From: an uncultured Clostridia bacterium
GTDB lineage: Bacteria > Bacillota > Clostridia > Lachnospirales > CAG-274
NCBI GenBank assembly: GCA_910579745.1
Contig: CAJTVH010000016.1
Span: 1 to 55,728 of the forward strand
DNA: 55,728 nucleotides
Direction: 5' to 3'
Under the pieces are notes generated by a model. The model had not been told where the DNA came from and made no database searches. It saw nothing but the letters and a program-made list of their open reading frames with translations. Within the stretch, counting starts at the first letter, position 1. Every line of letters begins with the position of its first letter. Positions 1-9,246 of this stretch are shown here, piece after piece. The translations under genes were made by a program, and so were the position numbers.

Positions 1-27
1 TTCTACATGATATTTTCTTGGTCTCAT
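1..27 (-). CDS. 5' end of a truncated gene, product uncertain
   Basis: Only the first nine codons are inside the window; they read MRPRKYHVE. A good ribosome binding site (GAGGTGAT) lies five bases upstream and a near-consensus promoter lies at 47-75, so this is a genuine gene start on the minus strand. A short basic N-terminus ending in KYHV resembles the start of some IS630-family transposases, but nine residues cannot establish that. Confidence 0.55.
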
Positions 28-46
28 TTTTAATCACCTCAAAAAT

Positions 47-75
47 ATCATAATATATTTTTATTGAAATATCAA
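47..75 (-). promoter_or_regulatory. sigma-A type promoter for the truncated gene at 1-27
   Basis: Read on the minus strand, a -35 box TTGATA (70-75) and a -10 box TATGAT (47-52) are separated by exactly 17 bases. The predicted start point leaves a short leader before the ribosome binding site at 32-40. Confidence 0.6.
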
Positions 76-179
76 ACCTTTTAGTGTACTAGTTTATTTC
101 CTAATTCTTAGAGTTTTACAAACTCTTTTAAGTTCTGAGTTTTTCAGAATTTAAAACAATTTGTAACGTAATCAAGATA

Positions 180-220
180 AAAACGGTGTAAAATTTTGAA
201 TATAAATTTTACACCGTTTT
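180..220. terminator. bidirectional rho-independent terminator
   Basis: Perfect 17-bp arms (180-196 and 204-220) around a seven-base loop, with A and T runs at the ends so that a U-run follows on either strand. It lies just beyond the stop of the 58-aa gene at 251-427 and probably ends its transcript. Confidence 0.75.
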
Positions 221-250
221 TATTTATGGGTTTAATTATTACGCACATTA

Positions 251-427
251 TTATTCACTTGTCACAGGCGGTTTTTGATAAAGTTTTCGTTCAATTTGTT
301 TACGTTTTTTTTGTATCAAAATTAACGTTTCTTTTGCATTTTCTTTTTTGGCTACTTCTTCGATATCCTCCAATATTGTCAACTGGTCAAACAAATGACA
401 ATTCAATTCTTTTTCATTGCTCGGCAT
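251..427 (-). CDS. 58-aa hypothetical helical protein
   Basis: A small minus-strand gene of 58 codons. The N-terminus is MPSNEKELNCHLFDQLTILE. The middle is rich in Lys and Glu and predicted helical (for example IEEVAKKENAKETLILIQ), followed by KRKQIERKL and a short Pro-containing tail. No membrane segment or signal peptide is visible. It has a strong ribosome binding site (GAGGGTGAT) five to seven bases before the ATG, a plausible promoter at 472-501 and a strong terminator at 180-220, so it looks like a complete single-gene transcription unit. I do not recognise the family. An antisense reading frame over the same bases is hydrophobic and lacks these signals, so I reject it. Confidence 0.7.
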   Translation of the reverse strand: MPSNEKELNCHLFDQLTILEDIEEVAKKENAKETLILIQKKRKQIERKLYQKPPVTSE

Positions 428-471
428 ATAATCACCCTCTAATTCATTAATTAAGTAAGTTTCATAATTAT

Positions 472-501
472 ATTATACCATAAATAAAAATACAGTGTAA
501 A
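472..501 (-). promoter_or_regulatory. promoter for the 58-aa gene
   Basis: On the minus strand a -35 TTTACA (496-501) and a perfect -10 TATAAT (472-477) are separated by 18 bases and lead directly to the gene at 251-427. Confidence 0.55.
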
Positions 502-878
502 TCCTATATTCAATTTTTATATTATTGGATTAGTTCAGCTTAATATCCTCAATATTGTAGTAATCTTTAGAATTATAAGAAAAAATGGAAATTAAATTTT
601 AAAAACTTCCATCTTATAAATCTTAATATATCTTGGGCATATTTCAGTAATATAAGTTTTTTCATCAAATTGGTTATCATTTTATAAATTTATTTTCATT
701 AAATATGATTTCAAATAATTTAAACATATTTAACAGAACCTATATGTGTTGTTGCCTCGTATAAAAGTTTATAACTATACTTTATAAAACTCTTATAGTA
801 GTACTAAATTTTGATAAGTTTTTAGAATCTGTTATCACTTCTGCGTCCGCTAAAGTATTATTAGATATTATACAGTGT
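502..878. other. gene-free AT-rich interval
   Basis: No reading frame with a ribosome binding site was found. A 28-codon minus-strand stretch ending near 600 looks weakly protein-like but has no recognisable family. Confidence 0.4.
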
Positions 879-2102
879 TTAAAAATTAAGCTGCTCATAC
901 ATTTTGTCCTTTTCACAAAGTCGCTTTGTCAAAATTTCCTGTTCCATTCCATAGTTCGCCATCATTTTTCCGTCACATGTTATAAAATATTTAGCTCTTT
1001 TCAATACAACGTTTAATTTTTTTAAATTATCAAAATTAAGTCTACCTACCCTCCTGGCCGAAATAATTTTATAAGCGGATTTAACCCCTATACCTGGAAT
1101 CCTTAAAAGCATCTCAATATCAGCTTTATTTATCTCAATCGGAAATAAATGTATATTTCTGATTGCCCATTGACATTTAGGGTCTAATCCCAAATCAAGA
1201 TTTTCCTTTTCTCCTAAAATTTCCTCAGCGTTAAAACCATAATATCGTAAAAGCCAATCCGCTTGATACAATCTATGTTCTCTAAGCATAGGAGGTTTTA
1301 CGATAGGTAAAAGCTTATTGTTTTCCGTCACAGGAATATACGCTGAATAAAAAACTCTTTTCAATTTAAATTTATTATAAAGGCCTTCCGCAAGATTAAT
1401 AATTTTTCTGTCATTATCTGGAGTGGCACCTACTATCATTTGAGTACTTTGCCCAGCTGGGGCAAATTTAGGGGCGTTTTTATAAACAACAATATCGTTT
1501 TTATTTTCCTGAATAGAATTTCTTAAAGCTTTCATAGGTTTAAAAATAGCGTCCTTACTTTTATCCGGAGCAAGCAATTTAAGGCTCTCGCTTGACGGCA
1601 ACTCAATATTAACACTCATTCTATCGGCGAGAAACCCCGTTCTTTTAATAAGTTCCTCATCCGCCGACGGAATAGCCTTAACATGAATATAACCGTTAAA
1701 TTTATATGTATTTCTCAAAATGAATAAAGTTTTGTATAACAATTCCATAGTGTAATCAGGATTTTTAAAAACAGCTGAACTTAAAAATAATCCCTCTATA
1801 TAATTCCTCCTATAAAAATTCATCGTGATTTCTGCGATTTCCTCGGGAGTAAACATAGCTCTCTCTACGTCGTTTGATTTTCTGTTAATACAGTATTGAC
1901 AGTCATAACTACAAAAATTTGTAAATAAAATTTTTAAAAGAGAAACACATCTGCCATCGCTTGAAAAACTATGGCAGATCCCACATAAAGAAGTATTACC
2001 AAGAGAACCTTTTTTACCTTCTCTTTTAACGCCACTTGACGTACAAGCGACATCATACTTTGCGGCGGATGATAATATTTTAAGTTTATCGTTAATTTCC
2101 AT
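879..2102 (-). CDS. putative DNA modification/repair radical SAM protein with C-terminal helix-hairpin-helix
   Basis: A 407-aa protein. The radical SAM cluster motif is CSYDCQYC near residues 64-71 (CX3CX2C), preceded by four further cysteines near 20, 40, 43 and 52. The C-terminal part has a helix-hairpin-helix DNA-binding motif (MLLRIPGIGVKSAYKII, about residues 325-350). This arrangement matches the family annotated as putative DNA modification/repair radical SAM protein, often encoded beside a uracil-DNA-glycosylase-type protein; no such neighbour is seen here. The ATG at 2102 was chosen because GGGGTGAG lies four bases upstream; a longer frame starting six codons earlier overlaps that site. 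The reaction is not established for the family. Confidence 0.9.
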   Translation of the reverse strand: MEINDKLKILSSAAKYDVACTSSGVKREGKKGSLGNTSLCGICHSFSSDGRCVSLLKILFTNFCSYDCQYCINRKSNDVERAMFTPEEIAEITMNFYRRNYIEGLFLSSAVFKNPDYTMELLYKTLFILRNTYKFNGYIHVKAIPSADEELIKRTGFLADRMSVNIELPSSESLKLLAPDKSKDAIFKPMKALRNSIQENKNDIVVYKNAPKFAPAGQSTQMIVGATPDNDRKIINLAEGLYNKFKLKRVFYSAYIPVTENNKLLPIVKPPMLREHRLYQADWLLRYYGFNAEEILGEKENLDLGLDPKCQWAIRNIHLFPIEINKADIEMLLRIPGIGVKSAYKIISARRVGRLNFDNLKKLNVVLKRAKYFITCDGKMMANYGMEQEILTKRLCEKDKMYEQLNF

Positions 2103-2337
2103 AAAACTCACCCCAAACAAAAATTCTATCTATATGTATTATACACCATATTTTCGACAAACGCAAACTTTTATTTGAGATTTTTTTATATTTCAATCAA
2201 ATTTTCGAAAAAATATATGCTAAAAATCTTATTATTATTAGATTAAAAAAATAATTATTACATCCTACTTTATCCATAAATTATTTAAAACCGTATATTT
2301 CCTTAATAGCTATTGAAACGTTTAATAGCGCCATTCA

Positions 2338-5184
2338 TCATTTTATATAACCGTTTATTAACTCAATACATTTATCATACTCAAAATTCTCAATATGTAT
2401 ATCAAGGGATTCAATAAATTCATTAATCTCATTCGTGTAACTTTTTTTATTAATTTCAGCCATGGCGGTTTCCATCGCGCTTATGTCAAAATCACCAGCC
2501 GCCTTTTTAATTGTAAGCAAAAGATTATTATCAAGAGTTGTAAAAATTTCCTGACTATCCTTTTTATTCTCTTCCTCATATTGTAAAATAAATTTTTCTA
2601 TATTTGAAAGAAGTTCCTCAAGCTTTTTATAAAAAGCATCTTTATTGTTTTTAATATACTCCGTATCATAATCATTAGCGGCCATTTCAAGAAGCCTCGC
2701 TTTTTCTGAAATGAAAACCGCGCCTATATTGGCGCTTGAACTTTTAAGCCCGTGAATTTTAATTCTAAAGGTGTCTAAATCATTTTCTATCAGCTCGTCA
2801 AATTGACTATACATAATTTTGGTTTCCCTTGTATATGATTTTAAAATTTTATAATACGCTTCTACTTTTCCATTAACGTTTTTTAGAATAACAGAAGAAT
2901 CTATGCCTTTTATTTTTATCGCGAAATTATCTGTTTTAACACTTTCTTCAGTTTGCTCTTTTATATCGTTTCTAATAGGCAAATAATCATATAGAACTTT
3001 ATTAAGCTGCTTCAAGTCAATAGGTTTAGCGAGAAATCCATTAAAACCATTTTTCATAAAATAGTCGCGTGAACTTGTAAGAGCGTTCGCCGTAAGAGCA
3101 ATAATAGGAAGTTTTTTGTATTTTTCACCGTCAAGACTTCTTATTATTTTTGTTACGTCAACTCCATCCATATTTGGCATCATATGGTCCATAAATACAA
3201 GGTCATAATCTTTTTCCTTAATCATTTTTATGGCTTCCATACCGTTTGAGGCAACATCTACTTTCATATCATAAGGCTCCATAAGACCTTTCGAAACCCT
3301 TAAATTAACATTTAAATCATCGACAATAAGCACTCTAGCGTAAGGTATAGAAATTATTTTCTCATTAAGACATCCGTTTTTTTCCTCAGTAAACTCATCC
3401 TCATCATCTTTAAATATAACTTCTTTATCAACAGGATCAAAATTTACAACCTTTTGCTTTATACCTATTGTAAAAACACTACCCTTTCCGTATACACTTT
3501 CAACGCTTATAAACCCTCCCATCATTTCAGCGAGATTCTTGCTTATAGCGAGACCAAGACCAGTTCCAGAAATAGAGCGGTTTTTCCTCGTATCAACTTG
3601 ATTATACGTTTCAAAAAGCTTCTTCATATCTTCTTTTTTAATTCCAATTCCCGTATCGGAAACCTTCATAGTCAAATTAACAAATTGATCGTCTTTTTCG
3701 TTAATCTTCCATTCAATATTAAGTTTAATTTGACCTTCTTTTGTGAATTTAACAGCATTTCCAAGAATATTAAATAAAATTTCTTTAATCCTAATAAAGT
3801 CGCCGTTATAAACAGCAGGTAAGTCATCCGGAATATCCACATCAAACTCAATAGGCCTGTCATAAAGTCTTACATTTATAATATTATAAACATCATGAAG
3901 AACATTTCCTATGTTATAGTCCTCATCAATAATCTCAAATTTTCCTGACTCAATTTTTGATAAATCAAGAATATTGTTTATTATCGTAAGAAGGCTTTTA
4001 CTTGATGTCAAAATACTTCTGATATTTCCTCTCTGATCCTCGTTCAGCTCACCTCTTAACACAATTTCACTAAGGCCTATAATAGCGTTCATCGGAGTTC
4101 TTATCTCATGACTCGCGTTCGCGAGAAAATCACTCTTCGCCCTGTTCGCGGCGTCCGCCTCGTCTTTCATTCTGATAAGCTGTTCGGCGTAATAATGAGC
4201 GCTGGTAACATCGAATATACAAGCGGCATAACCCTTTATAATTCCATCGTTATAAATTTTAGACACATGACACTCATAAAATTTACCTTTAATCTCAAAA
4301 TCATTTCTTCCGTCTTTTTTTAACATTTCACTCAAAATAATAGAACATCTGCTTATTTTGTCACCTTTTTTCATATACTTAAGCCTCGGAAAAACATTTT
4401 TCGCCGATAAATTAGATTCAATATATAAAAAATTCTGATCAACAAAAATCATAGCTTCAACCATATTTTGAATAATGATTTCCTTAGCCGACTGAACAAG
4501 GTCAAAAACACGGTATTTATATATAATTATAGCAAAAAACACAGAGGAAATAATAAAACCTAAAGCTGTAAAGTCAGGAACCTTTGGGGAGAATAACGCC
4601 TCAACAAATATAAAAAATGATGGAATAAAAATAGACACAAGCATAAAAAAATTTTTCTTTTTTTCCTCTTTCTCACACTTTATAAATTTTAAAATTATTT
4701 TATACAACATAAAAGCGGCAAAAAGAAATCTTACGGCGATAAACAAATATAATAAAATTCCTTTATTATAAATAATATGATGATAGAAAGTGTTTTCACT
4801 GTCATATATGTATGATATAAAAAATAAATTATGATATTCCAAACAAAAAACACCTATCAAAATAAAACTATTAATAATAATACCGCTAATATAAAAAGAT
4901 TTAGGAATTTTTATCTCAAAAAGTTCTAAAATAAAATAAAACATAGTCATCGTTGAAAAACAGCTTCCTATAAATTGAATTTTTATGGCAAGTAAGGCCA
5001 CTTCAGCATTCACGCTTAAAAACTCAAAACAAATAGCGGACACTTGAATAAAGGAAGAAATCATCGTTAAAAGAAGATATTTGTTGTTTAAAAAGCTTTT
5101 CCTACGAGCCATAAAACAAGTAAATAATAAAGAAAGAACAACTCCTATCCCCTGTAATAACAGTAAAAAACAATACAAACTCAT
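2338..5184 (-). CDS. hybrid sensor histidine kinase with 7TM input, PAS, receiver and HPt domains
   Basis: About 948 aa. Residues 1-225 hold seven hydrophobic segments of the 7TM histidine-kinase input type. A PAS-like region follows (about 235-330), then a HisKA dimerisation domain with SHEIRTPMN (phospho-acceptor His near 360) and an ATPase domain with N-box GNAVKFT, DTGIGI and GTGLGLAIS (to about 575). A receiver (VLIVDD, phospho-acceptor Asp in FMDHMMPNMDG near 667, Lys in AKP) and an HPt domain (IHGLKSSSANIG, His near 812) complete an internal phosphorelay. All catalytic motifs look intact. GGAG precedes the ATG at 5184 by four bases; an in-frame GTG one codon earlier is too close to it. 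The ligand cannot be read from sequence. The stand-alone receiver upstream (5599-5973) could be a partner. Confidence 0.93.
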   Translation of the reverse strand: MSLYCFLLLLQGIGVVLSLLFTCFMARRKSFLNNKYLLLTMISSFIQVSAICFEFLSVNAEVALLAIKIQFIGSCFSTMTMFYFILELFEIKIPKSFYISGIIINSFILIGVFCLEYHNLFFISYIYDSENTFYHHIIYNKGILLYLFIAVRFLFAAFMLYKIILKFIKCEKEEKKKNFFMLVSIFIPSFFIFVEALFSPKVPDFTALGFIISSVFFAIIIYKYRVFDLVQSAKEIIIQNMVEAMIFVDQNFLYIESNLSAKNVFPRLKYMKKGDKISRCSIILSEMLKKDGRNDFEIKGKFYECHVSKIYNDGIIKGYAACIFDVTSAHYYAEQLIRMKDEADAANRAKSDFLANASHEIRTPMNAIIGLSEIVLRGELNEDQRGNIRSILTSSKSLLTIINNILDLSKIESGKFEIIDEDYNIGNVLHDVYNIINVRLYDRPIEFDVDIPDDLPAVYNGDFIRIKEILFNILGNAVKFTKEGQIKLNIEWKINEKDDQFVNLTMKVSDTGIGIKKEDMKKLFETYNQVDTRKNRSISGTGLGLAISKNLAEMMGGFISVESVYGKGSVFTIGIKQKVVNFDPVDKEVIFKDDEDEFTEEKNGCLNEKIISIPYARVLIVDDLNVNLRVSKGLMEPYDMKVDVASNGMEAIKMIKEKDYDLVFMDHMMPNMDGVDVTKIIRSLDGEKYKKLPIIALTANALTSSRDYFMKNGFNGFLAKPIDLKQLNKVLYDYLPIRNDIKEQTEESVKTDNFAIKIKGIDSSVILKNVNGKVEAYYKILKSYTRETKIMYSQFDELIENDLDTFRIKIHGLKSSSANIGAVFISEKARLLEMAANDYDTEYIKNNKDAFYKKLEELLSNIEKFILQYEEENKKDSQEIFTTLDNNLLLTIKKAAGDFDISAMETAMAEINKKSYTNEINEFIESLDIHIENFEYDKCIELINGYIK

Positions 5185-5598
5185 CACACTCCGATAAATT
5201 ATCTCAAATAACTCATATATGAATTTAATCTTTTGATGCCATTATATCAAAAAACAAATTATTACTTATTGAAAATTTTATAATAATTATTAAACCTTGC
5301 GGATAGTAAATTTTATTAAAAGATAAATACCACCATTAATAAAAAAATATGTAAAAACCCAAAAAAATAAACACTATTCATATTAAACGTGCCAATATTT
5401 CTCATAATTTAGTTTTTTAATTTGGAATTGATACTATAAAATACAATCTTGTAACAATCTACAAATAAGTATATTATAAAAATTTTTCCATTCTGTAAAT
5501 TTTTATTTTATAAAATACTGTAAAACAATGAAAAACACCAGTTAATATTTAATTTAAATTAAACCCATAATTTTTTTATATTTTTATATATTAAATCA
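5185..5598. other. gene-free AT-rich interval
   Basis: No supported gene. It contains the leader of the hybrid kinase gene and long A/T runs; no strong hairpin was seen. Confidence 0.4.
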
Positions 5599-5973
5599 TT
5601 AATCTTCGAGAACATTTTTTATTTTTTGAAGTAAATTTTCTGGTTGAAACGGTTTGACAATATAATCACTAAGACCTTCTTTAAAACATTCGACAACCAT
5701 TTTTTTATCTGATATAGCTGTAAGGTATATAACCGGAATTATATTATCCCCAAACTTTTCCTTTATTTTTTTCATAGTTTCGAGACCGTCCATAATAGGC
5801 ATCTGTATGTCCATAAGTATAAGATCAGGAAAGTCCTCAATGTTTCTGCTTAAAAAATCAATAGCCTGCTTTCCCGAAGTAACTACAGAAACTCTATAAA
5901 ATTCATCAAGTATAAGTTTTACCGTTTTAAGATTTACGGCAACATCATCAACCACCAATATATGTCGTTTCAT
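5599..5973 (-). CDS. single-domain CheY-like response regulator
   Basis: A 124-aa receiver domain with no output domain. It starts MKRHILVVDD (acidic pair), carries the phospho-acceptor Asp in LILMDIQMPIMDG, the conserved Thr in YLTA and the Lys in VKPF. The ATG at 5973 is preceded by AAAGGAG; a reading frame extending 26 codons further upstream has no ribosome binding site and a cysteine/phenylalanine-rich extension, so I reject it. It probably acts by protein-protein interaction or as a phosphorelay carrier. It lies 411 bp upstream of the hybrid kinase gene in the same orientation, which makes a functional link plausible but not proven. Confidence 0.92.
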   Translation of the reverse strand: MKRHILVVDDVAVNLKTVKLILDEFYRVSVVTSGKQAIDFLSRNIEDFPDLILMDIQMPIMDGLETMKKIKEKFGDNIIPVIYLTAISDKKMVVECFKEGLSDYIVKPFQPENLLQKIKNVLED

Positions 5974-6164
5974 AAATAATAACTCTCCTTTAACAAAATA
6001 TATTTTAACAAGCGCCACTAAAAAACAGTCTTGTAAAATTTCTTTTATCACAACATATTAAGTAAAAAACTCTCTCTTTTAATTATACTACATAATTTTT
6101 TATTATTCCATAACATAATTAAAAATTTTGTAAAAAATTCATAATAAAAAAACTCAAAAAAATC

Positions 6165-6890
6165 CTAATTCTCATTAAAAACTTTATTTACCTCGTATTC
6201 AGATAGTTCTCTGACTTCCCCTTCCATAAGCTTTTCATCAAGTTCAAGACCACCAAACTTGACTCTTTTTAAAAACAAAACTTTTTTACCTATTACATTA
6301 AACATTTTTTTAATCTGATGAAATTTCCCCTCTGATATTTCAACAAAAACATCTGTACAATTACTTTTAATTTTACAAACCTTAAGCCTTGCGCTTTTGC
6401 AAACTTCTCCATTGTCAAATATAATTCCGTCAAAAAAAGCTTTAATATCATTTTTGTCAATAACCCCTGAAACCGTAGCGAAATATCTTTTAAACACATG
6501 CTTTTTCGGAGAAAGAGTATTATGAGCAAAATCACCGTTATTCGTTAAAATAAGGAGTCCAACTGTATCTTTGTCAAGTCTTCCAACCGGAAAGAGATTA
6601 AATTTATGGTATTTTTCAGGTAAAATATCAATAACTGTTTTTTCTCTGCCGTCTTCCGTAGCCGAAATAACTCCCGATGGCTTATTCATAAGAAGATAAA
6701 TATATTTTTTATAAAAAACTTCTTTTCCGTCAACATATATTTTATTTTTATCGGTATCAACTTTTATATCACTTTTATTAACCTTTTTATCATCAATACT
6801 AACCCTTCCAAATTTAATAAGTTCTTTAACATCTCTTCTGCTTCCAACTCCACAATTGGCAAGCATTTTATCAATTCGCATAACTCCCAT
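6165..6890 (-). CDS. RsuA/RluB-family rRNA pseudouridine synthase
   Basis: A 241-aa protein with an N-terminal S4 RNA-binding domain (MRIDKMLANCGVGSRRD, about residues 4-60) followed by the pseudouridine synthase domain. The catalytic motif is GRLDKDTVGLLILTNNGD (Asp near residue 105), followed by HIIKKMF-like residues (KFHQIKKMFNVIGKKV). The family isomerises a specific uridine in 16S or 23S rRNA; the target cannot be decided from sequence. The ATG at 6890 follows a GGAGGAGAG site. Another ATG three codons later is equally compatible with the S4 domain. Confidence 0.9.
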   Translation of the reverse strand: MGVMRIDKMLANCGVGSRRDVKELIKFGRVSIDDKKVNKSDIKVDTDKNKIYVDGKEVFYKKYIYLLMNKPSGVISATEDGREKTVIDILPEKYHKFNLFPVGRLDKDTVGLLILTNNGDFAHNTLSPKKHVFKRYFATVSGVIDKNDIKAFFDGIIFDNGEVCKSARLKVCKIKSNCTDVFVEISEGKFHQIKKMFNVIGKKVLFLKRVKFGGLELDEKLMEGEVRELSEYEVNKVFNEN

Positions 6891-6961
6891 AACTCTCCTC
6901 CTCAGAAAATAAAACGGAATTTTAATGTATATTAAAATTTTTTATCTCGTATAAATACTTT

Positions 6962-6992
6962 TTGACCCGCTTTTTTTATAAAAACGGGTCAA
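6962..6992. repeat. short inverted repeat
   Basis: Arms TTGACCCG (6962-6969) and CGGGTCAA (6985-6992) enclose an A/T-rich loop that extends the pairing. It lies upstream of the pseudouridine synthase gene and not after any plus-strand gene, so it could be an operator or part of the repeat patch that follows. Confidence 0.35.
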
Positions 6993-7080
6993 GCCAACTA
7001 TTCTTTATTATAATGAAACCGCGCGAAAACTATATTACGCTTAAAGCACTTACATATATCGGCAATCTTCAATATCCATC

Positions 7081-7245
7081 TAGGGCGTATCTGAAAACTA
7101 TCATAAGCTATCAGTTATATAAGCGAAATATCCAAAAAATTATTAAAAAATAAACGAAAACGGTTCAATTAAACAGAAAAGCCTTTATGTTTCGTTTTAT
7201 TTTTTATAATTTTTCGCGCGTATTTTTGTTTTCAGATATTCTCTA
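7081..7245. mobile_element. MITE-like element with imperfect terminal inverted repeats
   Basis: Terminal repeats TAGGGCGTATCTGAAAAC (7081-7098) and, inverted, GTTTTCAGATATTCTCTA (7228-7245) match at 15 of 18 positions. A second nested inverted repeat lies inside, making it nearly palindromic, and there is no reading frame. The right end extends into a sequence (TATAATTTTTCGCGCGTATT) found again at 45529-45570, and a partial end copy lies at 7353-7372. Confidence 0.5.
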
Positions 7246-7311
7246 AATAATATAAAAATTTTACACCATTTCTTAATCGTAAATACCATGTTCATATTTT
7301 TTTAATTCATA

Positions 7312-7672
7312 ACAAAGCTATGGCTAATTTTAGCATTTCGCATAGCCAAATTAGTTTTCAGATATACTCTAATAAAAAATTTCTTAATAAAATATTTTCT
7401 TTCTCTTGCTTTTTCGAAACTTTATCTTTAAAATATAGTTATATAAATAAAAAGCTTTTACAATTTTATCCTATTTATAAATATTACAGCAAATATCACT
7501 TTAAGTCAATATTTTTTAAAAACCTAATGGCATAGCTTAAAACAACTTTGAAATATGCAAATTGAGCAAATTTGTCATAGTAAGGAACGGAAAGCAGTAG
7601 AATAATCGAAATTTATATCAATTTTATTTACAGCAAAGCTATAGCGTATTTAGGCATTTTGTATAGATGAAA
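7312..7672. repeat. diverged short direct repeats in a gene-free interval
   Basis: CAAAGCTATGGC (about 7313) and CAAAGCTATAGC (about 7634) begin two related stretches of about 38 bases, and a partial copy of the MITE end lies at 7353-7372. A 71-codon open frame at 7320-7535 has no ribosome binding site and runs through the repeats, so I do not call it a gene. Confidence 0.35.
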
Positions 7673-7736
7673 GAGTTATCGTATACGCCACAATATAAAA
7701 ATTTAAAATTTTAAAATTTTATTACGCAAAGAACTC

Positions 7737-7765
7737 TTGACATTATCCTCACAATATATTATATT
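7737..7765 (+). promoter_or_regulatory. sigma-A promoter of the flavoenzyme gene
   Basis: A perfect -35 TTGACA (7737-7742) is followed after 17 bases by TATATT (7760-7765), about 55 bases before the start codon at 7820. Confidence 0.7.
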
Positions 7766-7819
7766 CAAACTATGGAATTTTTATTTTTATACAATTAAAT
7801 AACGCATTGGAGAGATTCT

Positions 7820-8872
7820 ATGAAATATAAACCTTTAATTATAGGCGATTTAGTCGCGCCTGCTCCAATAGTGCAAGGCGGAATGGGGGTTGGAATAAGC
7901 CTTTCGGGTTTAGCCTCCGCTGTTGCCTCCTGCGGTGGAATAGGCGTAATTTCAGCGGCTCAGCCAGGTTTCAGAGAACCTGATTTTTTCACAAATACTG
8001 TTGAGGCGAATATACGTGCTTTATCACGTGAAATAAAAACAGCTAAAATTAAATCAAATAACGGAATAATCGGAGTAAATATAATGGTCGCGCTTAATAA
8101 TTTCGACGATTACGTAAAATGTTGTATAGATAGCGGGGCCGATTTAATAATTTCTGGAGCGGGGCTTCCCATGAGACTTCCCGAACTTACAGAAGGATCA
8201 AATATAAAAATTGCCCCAATAGTCTCATCATTAAAAGCGGCGAAAGTAATATTGCAAAGATGGGATAAAAGATATTCAAGAAGCGCTGATTTAATTGTAA
8301 TCGAAGGGCCAAAGGCAGGCGGACATTTGGGTTTTCACGCTGATGAGGCTGAAAACCTTGAACATATAGACGAAGAAGTAAAAGAGATAATAGAATACAA
8401 AAAGATGTATGAGGAAAAATATAAAAAAACAATTCCTGTGGTTTTTGGCGGCGGTGTTTTTTCAAATTCAGATGTGGCACATTATATAAATGAAATAGGA
8501 ACAGACGGAGTCCAGGTCGCGACACGGTTTGTCGCCACAATAGAATGTGACGCTGATGAGGCTTTTAAAAACGCTTATATAAACTCAACAGAGGAAACTA
8601 TAGGAATTGTGAGAAGCCCTGTAGGCATGCCGGGACGCGCTATTTTAAATTCATATATCAAAAAAACTTCCCTTTATCGTGACCCTGTGAATAAATGTTT
8701 TAACTGCATTCACAAATGCAATCCCGTCACAACCCCCTATTGTCTATCAAAAGCGCTTTTCAATGCCGCGAACGGAGATCTGGAAAACGCGCTTATATTC
8801 TGTGGCAAAAACGCTTATAAAATAAAAGAAATTACAACTGTAAAAGCTGTAATGGATGACCTTTTGAGTTAA
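7820..8872 (+). CDS. nitronate monooxygenase-family flavoprotein (FabK/2-nitropropane dioxygenase-like)
   Basis: A 350-aa TIM-barrel flavoenzyme of the NAD(P)H-dependent nitronate monooxygenase/FabK superfamily. The N-terminus has PIVQGGMGVGISLSGLA, the middle has EGPKAGGHLGFH (flavin and active-site His region) and FGGGVFSNSDVAHYI, followed by DGVQVATRFVAT, all typical FMN-binding stretches. Near the C-terminus is a tight cysteine cluster, CFNCIHKC plus a fourth Cys eight residues on, seen in a clostridial subgroup and possibly metal-binding. The substrate is not predictable; nitronate oxidation or enoyl reduction are both possible. GGAGAG lies six bases before the ATG. It has its own promoter and a strong terminator, so it is monocistronic. 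Confidence 0.88.
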   Translation: MKYKPLIIGDLVAPAPIVQGGMGVGISLSGLASAVASCGGIGVISAAQPGFREPDFFTNTVEANIRALSREIKTAKIKSNNGIIGVNIMVALNNFDDYVKCCIDSGADLIISGAGLPMRLPELTEGSNIKIAPIVSSLKAAKVILQRWDKRYSRSADLIVIEGPKAGGHLGFHADEAENLEHIDEEVKEIIEYKKMYEEKYKKTIPVVFGGGVFSNSDVAHYINEIGTDGVQVATRFVATIECDADEAFKNAYINSTEETIGIVRSPVGMPGRAILNSYIKKTSLYRDPVNKCFNCIHKCNPVTTPYCLSKALFNAANGDLENALIFCGKNAYKIKEITTVKAVMDDLLS

Positions 8873-8873
8873 T

Positions 8874-8911
8874 AAAAAACAGACCGTGTTAAATAGCACG
8901 GTCTGTTTTTT
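8874..8911 (+). terminator. rho-independent terminator after the flavoenzyme gene
   Basis: Perfect 15-bp arms (8874-8888 and 8897-8911) with an eight-base loop, GC-rich centre and terminal A/T runs, directly after the stop codon. Confidence 0.85.
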
Positions 8912-9246
8912 ATTAACTCAAAATATAGTTTTAAAAACTATATTATAATATAAAAAAATTTATAATTTAATATGAAAACCATACCTTAAAAATTTTTATA
9001 ACTTTTTAAAATTTTCCTCTTTTCATATAAAGTATTCTATGCTATAATGTATATTGAGAATTATCTTATATGGACTATTTAATAGAGTTTAATTGCTCAA
9101 AATTATAGTGGTAAAATATCTGATAATTTTACAATATAAATGTATATAATAAAAATTCCATAAATAATATATAAAAATTAATATAGCTAACCACTCAAAT
9201 CCCTTACGGATATTCTTGAAAAAATCCATATTAAAGAGGTGTTTTT

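Noticed and set aside
371..395. IS3-like terminal repeat inside the 58-aa gene
   Set aside because: Only a partial match to the repeat at 42420-42440, and it is explained by the coding sequence.
196..450. Plus-strand 84-codon hydrophobic frame
   Set aside because: It lies antisense to the 58-aa gene, begins inside the terminator hairpin and has no ribosome binding site.
570..680. Minus-strand stretch reading like a protein C-terminus (TYITEICPRYIKIYKMEVFKI in part)
   Set aside because: Only 28 codons, with stops just before and no family I can name.
6962..7153. 63-codon plus-strand frame
   Set aside because: No ribosome binding site; it runs through the inverted repeat and the MITE-like element.
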